Origin: Legionellaceae bacterium
GTDB taxonomy: Bacteria > Pseudomonadota > Gammaproteobacteria > Legionellales > Legionellaceae
NCBI GenBank assembly: GCA_020831865.1
Contig: JAFIFT010000019.1
Location: forward strand, 186,001 to 250,000
Length of the DNA: 64,000 nt
Direction of reading: 5' to 3'
Shown piece by piece: positions 1 to 7,493 of the stretch. The notes under the pieces are model-generated. The model was not told where the DNA came from, searched no databases, and saw only the letters and a list, made by a program, of their open reading frames with translations. The translations under genes were made by a program, and so were the position numbers. Within the stretch, counting starts at the first letter, position 1. Each line of letters begins with the position of its first letter.

Positions 1-66
1 ATGCACTTTGACCAAACCGCGCAAGCCATGCGCTTTACCAAAGCGCCCCACAACGACCCAACGCAT
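1..66 (-). CDS. rimM: Ribosome maturation factor RimM (N-terminal fragment, cut by window edge)
   Basis: Reading the minus strand from the ATG at 66 gives 22 codons, beginning MRWVVVGRFGKAHGLRGLVK, that run off the window. The VGRxxKxHGLxGxVKV pattern is the N-terminal signature of RimM, which binds ribosomal protein S19 and assists maturation of the 30S head. The start lies 12 bases after the rpsP stop. This is the usual gammaproteobacterial rpsP-rimM-trmD-rplS order, so trmD and rplS are expected beyond the edge. The piece is too short for standard ORF calling; the identification rests on motif and context. Confidence 0.9.
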   Translation of the reverse strand, partial: MRWVVVGRFGKAHGLRGLVKVH

Positions 67-78
67 TGCAGACACCGG

Positions 79-336
79 TCAGGCAACCGCCTTTTCGGAC
101 TTGAATTCTTTGACCAGAGCCTGTACGCGCTCGGATACCTGCGCACCAACGCCGATCCAGTATTCCAGCTTGTCCATTTCCAGGTGCAAACGCGCTTCCT
201 GTCCTCGGGCAACCGGATTAAAGTAACCAATACTGGTGATATAATTGCTGTCACGACGACGACGGCTATCCGTTACGACCACATGGTAGAAAGGTTTCTT
301 TTTGGCGCCGCTTCTTGATAATCGAATAACAACCAT
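79..336 (-). CDS. rpsP: 30S ribosomal protein S16
   Basis: This 85-residue protein has the family length and the S16 N-terminus MVVIRLSRSGAKKKPFYHVV, followed by the DSRRRRD segment and GYFNP. S16 binds 16S rRNA and is needed for 30S assembly. It heads an rpsP-rimM operon on the minus strand, downstream of ffh. The 131-base spacer to ffh contains an A/T-rich perfect hairpin (arms 411-417 and 421-427) and presumably the rpsP promoter. I saw no convincing -35/-10 pair there. An ORF covering 1-318 on the plus strand is an antisense shadow. Confidence 0.98.
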   Translation of the reverse strand: MVVIRLSRSGAKKKPFYHVVVTDSRRRRDSNYITSIGYFNPVARGQEARLHLEMDKLEYWIGVGAQVSERVQALVKEFKSEKAVA

Positions 337-467
337 TGTTTTCCTCTGTTTGTAACGTAGTTATGTGAAAATGCCGTGTATTGTACGAAATAAAAGACGC
401 AAAGGGAAGCCTCTTTTCTAAAAAGAGCAACGGCGGTCCGTATCGCAGCCTATCCCCTGCGTCTGCC

Positions 468-1874
468 TCAGTCTTTATCTCCAGGCCGCATATTTTTTAA
501 GGCCGCCATATTGGCAAAATCGCTCATGCCGCCCCCCATACCGCCCATACCACGCATCATCTGTTTCATGGCACCGGGTTTGCTCATTTTTTTCATCATC
601 TTCTGCATCTGATCAAATTGTTTGAGCAGGCGATTGACATCTTGTATCTTATTGCCCGACCCTTCCGCAATCCGTCGTTTTCGCGAACCACTGATAATCT
701 TGGGAATGCGCCGTTCTCTATCCGTCATGGAGTAAATTAAGGCCATGGTTTGTTTCATCGCCTGTTCCCCTACCTGCCCCATCGCCTGCTGTTTGGCTGC
801 CCCCATTCCCGGCAACTTGCCAATCATGCTGCTCAGCCCCCCCATCTGGTTCATTTGCTGTATCTGCGCCAGAAAATCATTGAGGTCAAAACTCTTCCCT
901 TTTTTTATTTTTTTGGCCAGTTTTTCGCTGGCTTGCTTGTCACTTTTTCGTTCCACTTCCTCAATCAAGGAAAGCAGATCCCCCATACCCAAAATACGTG
1001 ACGCCAGACGTTCAGGGTGAAACGGCTCCAGCGCGTCAATTTTCTCACCGCTGCCCATAAATTTAATCGGACAACCGGTAATTTTTTTAACCGATAACGC
1101 CGCGCCACCGCGTGCATCACCATCCGTTTTCGTGAGAATGACACCGGTCAGAGGCAAAGCCGCATGAAAGGCCGCAGCCGTGTTGGCCGCATCCTGTCCC
1201 GTCATGCTGTCAACGACAAACAAGGTCTCGGCGGGCTCGAGGTGTTGATGCAGCAGGCTAATCTCCGCCATCATGTCCGCATCGACATGCATACGGCCAG
1301 CGGTATCAACTATTAAAATATCCATGTAGGATTTTTTGGCTGCCTGCAGGGCATTTTTAGCAATGTCTACGGGTTTATCGTCTTGCTGCGCCGGAAAAAA
1401 TTCCACGCCCAGCTGCTCGGCCAGCAATGCTAATTGTCGAATCGCCGCCGGCCGGTACACGTCGGCACTGGCCAACATGACTTTTTTATCCTGCTGCCCC
1501 TGCAAATATTTGGCTAATTTAGCCGCTGATGTCGTTTTACCAGACCCCTGTAAACCAGCCAGTAAAATCACGATGGGAGGTTCGGCTTTCAGGTTCAGTT
1601 GCGCATGCGCATCTCCCAGCAGATGAATCAGTTCTTCATTGACAATTTTAATAAACGCCTGATCAGGCTTGAGGCTTTTACTCACCTGCTGACCGACTGC
1701 TTTTTCTTTAATGTCGTGGATGAAGGCTTTGACTACCGGCAAAGCGACATCGGCTTCCAGTAAAGCCATACGTACCTCGCGCAGCGCCTGCTGGATATTC
1801 TCTTCCGATAGCCTGGCCTGACCGCGGATAGACTTGAAGGTATGGGATAAACGGTCACTTAAATTATCAAACAT
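468..1874 (-). CDS. ffh: Signal recognition particle protein Ffh
   Basis: Ffh is the SRP54 GTPase that, with 4.5S RNA, targets nascent membrane proteins to FtsY at the inner membrane. From MFDNLSDRLSHTFKSIRG (the canonical N-terminus) the protein is 468 residues, the family length. Domains in order are the N helical bundle, the G domain with GLQGSGKTTSAAKLA (P-loop), DTAGR and TKTDGDARGGAAL, and the methionine-rich M domain ending in glycine/methionine-rich sequence. The open frame continues 13 codons upstream to 1913, but the start at 1874 gives the conserved N-terminus. The Shine-Dalgarno there is weak (GAGAT). The gene lies upstream of rpsP on the same strand, a common arrangement. Confidence 0.97.
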   Translation of the reverse strand: MFDNLSDRLSHTFKSIRGQARLSEENIQQALREVRMALLEADVALPVVKAFIHDIKEKAVGQQVSKSLKPDQAFIKIVNEELIHLLGDAHAQLNLKAEPPIVILLAGLQGSGKTTSAAKLAKYLQGQQDKKVMLASADVYRPAAIRQLALLAEQLGVEFFPAQQDDKPVDIAKNALQAAKKSYMDILIVDTAGRMHVDADMMAEISLLHQHLEPAETLFVVDSMTGQDAANTAAAFHAALPLTGVILTKTDGDARGGAALSVKKITGCPIKFMGSGEKIDALEPFHPERLASRILGMGDLLSLIEEVERKSDKQASEKLAKKIKKGKSFDLNDFLAQIQQMNQMGGLSSMIGKLPGMGAAKQQAMGQVGEQAMKQTMALIYSMTDRERRIPKIISGSRKRRIAEGSGNKIQDVNRLLKQFDQMQKMMKKMSKPGAMKQMMRGMGGMGGGMSDFANMAALKNMRPGDKD

Positions 1875-1958
1875 GGCAATCATCTCATGGCTCAATTTAC
1901 GGCATTGTAGCACGGCTTGGATAGCGGATTGAAGCCATATCGTTTTCGGCGTTTGCAG

Positions 1959-3752
1959 CTAGGCATCGGCAAGATGCATGAGAATCTGCGCCGGGGTGAC
2001 CTTGTCGCCTTTCTGACAATAGAGTGCGCGGACCACTCCATCCTGTGGGGCTTGAATTTCGGTTTCCATTTTCATGGCTTCCAGCACGCAGAGCACCTGT
2101 CCTTTTTTGACCTGATCCTGTTCACGGACATTAACACTGACCAGGGTGCCCGGCATCGCAACCGTGATATCGCCTTTTTGCGGGGGCTTGGCTCGATTCG
2201 AGAGCACTGCCTCGTCTCCCTCCGTCATCTCCGCCTCAATCAATACCTCTTCCGGTACACCGTCCAGCCAGAGATAACAGCGTCTTCGCCCCCGTTCCGG
2301 TTCGCTAAAGCCGGCAATTTTCACCTGATAGTTCTCACCATGCAGCCCTATCGCAAATTCCGTTACCCGTGAGTCCGGCGCTGACGAACCGGACGCTAAT
2401 AACGGCTCCGGCTGTAAGGTGCCCTCACGGCGCTCCTGCAAAAACTGCCGGCCAATCTCAGGAAACATGGCATAGGACAGCACATCCTCCTCAGACTGGG
2501 CCAAATCCCCTATATCCTGCCGCAATTGTGCATATTCCCGCCCCAACAGACTGGCGGGACGCACGTCAATAACCGGAGTATTGCCAATCGCTTTTTTTCG
2601 CAAGCGCGCACTCACTTTGCCAGGGGCGGCGCCATATTTTCCCTGACAATAGAGCTTCACTTCATTGGTGATGCTTTGATAGCGAACACCGGCTAACACA
2701 TTCAATACCGCCTGGGTTCCCACCAGTTGCGAACTGGGCGTCACCAGCGGGGGATAGCCCAAATCTTTCCGCACCTTGGGAATTTCCGCATGCACCGCCT
2801 CAATTTTATCCAATGCCTGCTGTTCTTTCAGCTGATTATACAGATTGGATATCATCCCCCCGGGAACCTGATAGACTTGCACCCGCGGATCGGTCGCTAT
2901 CGCTTCAGACTCAAACTGCTGATATTTTTTACGAACCTGCTGAAAATGGTCATTGATTTCCAACAGCTGGTTCAAATCCAATTGCGTATCGTAGGGTGTA
3001 TCGGCCAAAGCCGCAACCAAGGACTCGGTAGCGGGGTGAGACGCGCCTCCGGAAAAGGAGGACAGGACGGTATCGATATGCCGGCAGCCGGCCAATACCG
3101 CCTGGTAGTGACACATCGCTGCCAGACCCGAGGTGGAATGGGTATGTAAATGAATGGGCAAGGTGGTCTCCCTGCTCAGCCCTTCGACCAATGCGACACT
3201 GGCATGCGGCGTCAACAGGCCAGCCATATCCTTGATGGCAATGCTGTCACAACCCATCTCCGCCAAGCGCACGCCCATCTGCACAAAACCTGCCAGGCTA
3301 TGCACCGGACTGGTAGTATAGCAAATCGTACCCTGCGCATGTTTTTTATTTTTCTTCACTCGCTTGAGGGCCGTCTCCAGATTACGCAGATCATTGAGTG
3401 CATCAAAGACCCGAAAGACATCTACGCCATTGGCCGCTGCCCGGTCGATAAACTGCTCTACCACATCGTCCGCATAGTGGCGATAACCTAATAAATTCTG
3501 ACCACGCAATAACATGGACAAGCGCGTATCCGGCAATGCTGACCGCAGCTGACGCAAACGCTGCCAGGGATCTTCTTTCAAAAAGCGCAGGCAGGCATCA
3601 AAGGTCGCGCCGCCCCAGACTTCCATGGCCCAAAAACCAACCGCATTCATTTGAGGACATACGGGTAACATATCTTCCGTACGCAGTCGGGTAGCAATCA
3701 AACACTGATGCGCGTCGCGCAATGTAACATCCGTAATAAAAGTTTGTGGCAT
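1959..3752 (-). CDS. oadA: Oxaloacetate decarboxylase alpha / pyruvate carboxylase B-type subunit
   Basis: This 597-residue biotin-dependent carboxyltransferase starts with MPQTFITDVTLRDAHQCLIA, the first strand of the HMG-CoA-lyase-like TIM barrel (DxTLRDxxQ). IHLHTHS carries the metal-binding His pair and IKDMAG is the conserved barrel segment. The middle is the PYC/OadA conserved domain. The C-terminus is a biotinyl domain with EAMKMETE, whose first Lys is the biotinylation site. The enzyme moves CO2 between biotin and pyruvate/oxaloacetate. No sodium-pump subunits (oadB/oadG) or biotin-carboxylase partner are adjacent, so a pyruvate carboxylase B subunit with a remote partner is as likely as a decarboxylase. 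AAGGA lies 8 bases before the ATG. Confidence 0.92.
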   Translation of the reverse strand: MPQTFITDVTLRDAHQCLIATRLRTEDMLPVCPQMNAVGFWAMEVWGGATFDACLRFLKEDPWQRLRQLRSALPDTRLSMLLRGQNLLGYRHYADDVVEQFIDRAAANGVDVFRVFDALNDLRNLETALKRVKKNKKHAQGTICYTTSPVHSLAGFVQMGVRLAEMGCDSIAIKDMAGLLTPHASVALVEGLSRETTLPIHLHTHSTSGLAAMCHYQAVLAGCRHIDTVLSSFSGGASHPATESLVAALADTPYDTQLDLNQLLEINDHFQQVRKKYQQFESEAIATDPRVQVYQVPGGMISNLYNQLKEQQALDKIEAVHAEIPKVRKDLGYPPLVTPSSQLVGTQAVLNVLAGVRYQSITNEVKLYCQGKYGAAPGKVSARLRKKAIGNTPVIDVRPASLLGREYAQLRQDIGDLAQSEEDVLSYAMFPEIGRQFLQERREGTLQPEPLLASGSSAPDSRVTEFAIGLHGENYQVKIAGFSEPERGRRRCYLWLDGVPEEVLIEAEMTEGDEAVLSNRAKPPQKGDITVAMPGTLVSVNVREQDQVKKGQVLCVLEAMKMETEIQAPQDGVVRALYCQKGDKVTPAQILMHLADA

Positions 3753-3956
3753 GGCCGTCGTTCCTTGCTGATTTTAGAAACCCTGTATCGCTGAGCACCC
3801 TGATTTTTATACCACTGGAGGGTGGGTCGGTACGCAAGTACAGCTTACTCGGAGAATCACTCACGATGCAAGCCAAAAACCTGGAACACAGTCGACAGCT
3901 TGCATCTTTATTAATCATTGCGTTAAAATTTGCTTTTTATGTACCGGAAAACATTG

Positions 3957-5024
3957 ATGGCAAGCTCGCTAAACCAGCTAAGTCAATTGATAGCCTCTGA
4001 CTGGATGGAAAAGCGTGCGCAATATTCAACCCAGGACGTGAATCATCGCCTGCGCCAGGCTGCTTTTGCCGGTGACCTTGAAGAAGTCACGCATTTGCTG
4101 CAACACCCCGAAGTCGTTCCAAATCATTGCCAAAAAGGAATCAATCCTCACAGTCAAAAACCCTATTCGGGTAAAACAGCGCTGCATCACGCCGTGGCAA
4201 AGGGCCACCCGACCATTGCCATATTACTCATTCAACACGGCTGGAGCCCTTTCACCCGGGATAGCAAGGGCACAACCCCCGATAGCCTGGCCGCCACAGA
4301 TCCGGACATTCAAAAAGTACTGCGTTTGCACAGCGGTATCCTGCTGGTGTGCAAACGATTGACCATGATCTTCTTGCACTTAGGCCTTCTGGAACGTCTT
4401 CCGAAAATCTCACCCGACTACACTATCCGCGTACTCAGCCTCGCCTGTGGTAATGCCCACGAATTCAGAGCCCTGGCTATGGCCTATCCTGCCCTGACCT
4501 TTGAATGCACTGGTATTGACAACAGCGAAGACATGCTGGAGGAAGCCCGTAATATCTGTGAAAATATCCCCAACGTACGCTTCGTTCACGCCGATGCGAC
4601 AGATATCCCCACGTTACAATCTACCATTGAGGGACGCTTCGATTTGGTTTTTGTGCGACATCCTGATATTTTCAACCAACAGAACACCTTTAACTCTATC
4701 CTGCATCATACGGTACCGGCCTTTATTCAGGCACAAGGGCTGCTGTTTTGCAGCACCTATCACGCCGAAGAAATGAAAAAAGTCGGCGACATCCTTTTAC
4801 AACAGTTTTATTCCTCCACCGGACGCAATTTCTGCGATACCGCTGAAAAAGACCCGCTGATTCGCCTCGAGGACGTCAACCTCACCCCCGATCAATACAG
4901 TGTGGTCATGGAGCCTTCACCACCGTTGCAATGTCAGATCACAGGGAAATCCTCACCCGACATGGCCAATCCTGTTGACGAGAAAACAGAGCATTCCGGC
5001 ACCAAAGCCCTCAAGCCCTTCTAA
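3957..5024 (+). CDS. Ankyrin-repeat / SAM-methyltransferase fusion protein (candidate effector)
   Basis: I start this gene at the ATG at 3957, which is preceded by GGAAAA 8 bases upstream; ATGs at 3930 and 3939 are in frame but lack a good site. Residues about 27-122 contain ankyrin-type helices (LRQAAFAGDLEEVTHLLQ, then GKTALHHAVAKGHPTIAILL). Residues about 158-260 form a class I methyltransferase core, with motif I VLSLACGN and the ribose-binding acidic loop CTGIDNSEDMLEEA. DLVFVRHPD may be motif IV. The last 40 residues look disordered. Ankyrin fusions are frequent among Dot/Icm effectors, but I see no proof of secretion here. Substrate unknown. The gene stands alone between oadA (divergent) and a convergent secreted-protein gene. 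Confidence 0.8.
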   Translation: MASSLNQLSQLIASDWMEKRAQYSTQDVNHRLRQAAFAGDLEEVTHLLQHPEVVPNHCQKGINPHSQKPYSGKTALHHAVAKGHPTIAILLIQHGWSPFTRDSKGTTPDSLAATDPDIQKVLRLHSGILLVCKRLTMIFLHLGLLERLPKISPDYTIRVLSLACGNAHEFRALAMAYPALTFECTGIDNSEDMLEEARNICENIPNVRFVHADATDIPTLQSTIEGRFDLVFVRHPDIFNQQNTFNSILHHTVPAFIQAQGLLFCSTYHAEEMKKVGDILLQQFYSSTGRNFCDTAEKDPLIRLEDVNLTPDQYSVVMEPSPPLQCQITGKSSPDMANPVDEKTEHSGTKALKPF

Positions 5025-5189
5025 GTCCAACAACAGCCACATCAATCAGTACAGGCAACATTCGGAAAGCCAGTAGAAAATAGCACTGCCCGTAAAACAC
5101 TGCCGTCCCATGTGACCGCATGCACCTTTACCATTCGTTCTGACCTCAGCCACAGTGCTCTGTCCATCCATCAGCTATGCCTTTTCCTC

Positions 5190-5209
5190 AGCGCCCACTG
5201 TCGGGCGCT
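5190..5209. repeat. Strong stem-loop between convergent genes
   Basis: A perfect 7-bp inverted repeat, AGCGCCC (5190-5196) and GGGCGCT (5203-5209), has a six-base loop. It sits in the 276-base space between two convergent genes (3957-5024 and 5301-7088). There is no T-run on either side, so it is not a textbook intrinsic terminator, though it may end or stabilise both transcripts. I see nothing else in 5025-5300. Confidence 0.5.
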
Positions 5210-5300
5210 TCATCATAGCCGCTCAAGGTAGCCTGAAAAACCAAGGGTTCCGAGAAACCTGCCCTCACCTCTTGTCCTGACATGACAGGTCGCTGAATCT

Positions 5301-7088
5301 TCATGGCGAACTGAAAGCACGGACACATTGAAAACGGTAAAGGTTAGGTTTAGCAATGCTTTCAACTAAGCCATCCGGGAAGCGCACAGTGTTCGCAGTA
5401 GAAACGCCTGTTTCTGTCGAACTCCAGTAGCGGTTGGATACAAAGCTACCAAAATTACAGGGAATTTGTTCGTTGGAACACAATACGTTATGAACGGCAA
5501 GCAGCTCATTGCGTGCTGGCAGATACCATTCAGGCGTTTCCCCGTCAAAATTTCTGCACTGAAATGCGGCACAATCATCAGGAAAATTTGAACAACCCCC
5601 AGTAGCAACAATGGCATCAGTATTGCTAGCCCCATCGTCTACACTTGGCGCTACAATCGGAGATATACTAGAACTCCACCAAATAGTAGCTCCTGGCTGC
5701 ACATCTCTAATCACCTTGCCGCTGCCGGCGTTTGCCTCAAACACCAGCCCTTCCAAATATGAAAAAGCAATCAAGGTTTGTGGACTATTAGCGGTATTAC
5801 TGCCGCTAACTGTGATGGTACATGGCTCATAAGGGTCAGGCGACGTTAATTCCAACGTACAAATACCCCCGGGCACCACACTTGCACAATTGCTGGCGTC
5901 AACGGACAGATTGGGACAACCTTCCTGATCACTCACCATAATACCATTGGCATTCACTGCACTATTGATATCATTGGTAATTTCTAAAAATAACGGCGTC
6001 ATCGATGCTACCGTGACCACCCGGTTTTGTGGCAGCGGACCGGTAATGCTTATCAAAGGCTGACTGGTTACCGTTACATTGACATTTACTGTATTAGTAT
6101 TATCCCCTGCGATAGGAATCAGGGTTGGCCCTTCCTGGGAGTCTGAGGTCAAGGTAATCGTGCAACTGTCTCCAATTGCAAGAATTTCCCCACAAGTCGT
6201 CTCCTGTACGCTGATCGAGCTGCCCCCGGGTATACTGGCATCGATGTTTTCCGCCGCAACCGGAGAGTCCATATCATTGGTCACCGTGACAACACCGCTT
6301 GAATTCACAGCAAATGGTAGATTTGTCGGATTGACAATCAGGTTGGCCACCGGAACTGCCGTGACCGTCACATCAACACTGGCAGATGTCGTATTACTAC
6401 CGCTAATAGCAATTGTCGTGGGCCCCTCCGCTCCCGTAGCAGTAAAAGTAATCGTGCAGTTTGCCCCAGGCGCAAGACTTCCCCCGCAGGTCGTATCCTG
6501 TACGCTAATGTGGCTGCCAATAGGAATGGAAGCAACCACATTCGCTGCTGACTGTGGCGAGGTCATGCTATTGGTTACTGTGACTAATCCAGTATTTTCC
6601 AGCGCAAAATTTAAGACGGACGGATGCACCGTAATTGAAGCCCCTGCGACAGACCCTCTGCTAATATTCAGGCTGTTGGCGCTGCTGGGCTGATAACATT
6701 GATTCGGGTTTGGACTGCCATCCGGATTAGCCTGACACAGAGCCGGTCCGCCATGAACACCGTCTGGAGGTAGCGCACTACCGGTAATGGTAAGATTTAA
6801 AGTGCAACTGCTGCCAGCCTGCCCTCTGGGCGCCAGTTGACAGGCTGTCGCTTGGGTAATGCCGGGCAGGGCTTGCATCACCAGGGTTTTAGGCTTGCTT
6901 GACTGGTTTTGCACCACATACTGCACGGTGGCTATGTCGTTTTCCGGTACGGTCTGCGTAGGATGATTACCTGTTGCCGGAACGATAGTCCACAGCGGTG
7001 CCGTGGCCTGGGCGGTTGCCCAGAGCAGCGATAATAATAGCCCCATCAGGGGCTTATTTTGTACAATGTTTCTGATCGTTCTGCGCAT
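5301..7088 (-). CDS. Secreted protein with Ig-like repeats and C-terminal Lcl/DUF1566-like domain
   Basis: The 595-residue protein begins with a signal peptide: a basic MRRTIRNIVQNK, then hydrophobic LMGLLLSLLWATAQATA with a probable AxA cleavage site. Three Ig-like units of roughly 90-95 residues follow (about 155-440), each with the pattern VTVTN-S/D, ISVQxTTCG, a second Cys and SGSNT. The last 150 residues match the Lcl C-terminal/DUF1566 pattern: VIWW-type opening, EWYLPARNEL, RYWSSTE and a terminal FQCVRAF. Proteins of this type in Legionella are surface or secreted glycan-binding adhesins; that function is inference here. AAGGA lies 7 bases before the ATG. A long plus-strand ORF at 6079-6693 is its antisense shadow. 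Confidence 0.85.
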   Translation of the reverse strand: MRRTIRNIVQNKPLMGLLLSLLWATAQATAPLWTIVPATGNHPTQTVPENDIATVQYVVQNQSSKPKTLVMQALPGITQATACQLAPRGQAGSSCTLNLTITGSALPPDGVHGGPALCQANPDGSPNPNQCYQPSSANSLNISRGSVAGASITVHPSVLNFALENTGLVTVTNSMTSPQSAANVVASIPIGSHISVQDTTCGGSLAPGANCTITFTATGAEGPTTIAISGSNTTSASVDVTVTAVPVANLIVNPTNLPFAVNSSGVVTVTNDMDSPVAAENIDASIPGGSSISVQETTCGEILAIGDSCTITLTSDSQEGPTLIPIAGDNTNTVNVNVTVTSQPLISITGPLPQNRVVTVASMTPLFLEITNDINSAVNANGIMVSDQEGCPNLSVDASNCASVVPGGICTLELTSPDPYEPCTITVSGSNTANSPQTLIAFSYLEGLVFEANAGSGKVIRDVQPGATIWWSSSISPIVAPSVDDGASNTDAIVATGGCSNFPDDCAAFQCRNFDGETPEWYLPARNELLAVHNVLCSNEQIPCNFGSFVSNRYWSSTETGVSTANTVRFPDGLVESIAKPNLYRFQCVRAFSSP

Positions 7089-7493
7089 GGTCTTATCCTT
7101 ATGCCACGTAAGTTAGATTTGATAAAACGCCAATGGAAGACAATATGGCTGCCACCACCACTAAAACCCAAGTATGCTTCATCAATGCTCCTTGCAGACC
7201 ATGAAAGGGAAATAAAGGCCGACAATGCCACGGTTTTATGACCTTGTCAGTGGTTTTGTGTTGCTAGCTAATAGAACACGCATCCCTGACTTGCAACCGA
7301 TATTTCCTATGATATTACATAACTATTTTTGAATAATACTTTGTGAAGGATGTGAAATCAAAAAAAATTTCAGCCGAGATTCTTCCAAGCTTCCCCAATT
7401 ATTACATTCCAAGTGTTGCGAACAGACTCTGGATTTGCCCTGCCCATTCACGTTACAGTAAGGCTTTTTTGAACAGCAAAAAGGAAGTCTAGC
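7089..7493. other. Divergent intergenic region
   Basis: About 400 A/T-rich bases separate the divergent Lcl-like and kinase genes and must hold both promoters. One possible plus-strand promoter is a TTGCAA followed 16 bases later by TATTAC near 7290-7320, but it is 170 bases from the kinase start and unproven. I see no gene here. Confidence 0.4.

Noticed and set aside
1..318. Plus-strand ORF of 105 codons over rimM/rpsP
   Set aside because: Antisense to two real conserved genes; low-complexity, no family features.
411..427. A/T-rich hairpin between ffh and rpsP
   Set aside because: Perfect but with no G+C pairs at the core and no T-run in the right place, so I do not call a terminator.
6079..6693. 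Plus-strand ORF of 204 codons with hydrophobic repeats
   Set aside because: Mirror image of the Ig-like repeats of the secreted protein on minus; its repetitiveness comes from that gene.
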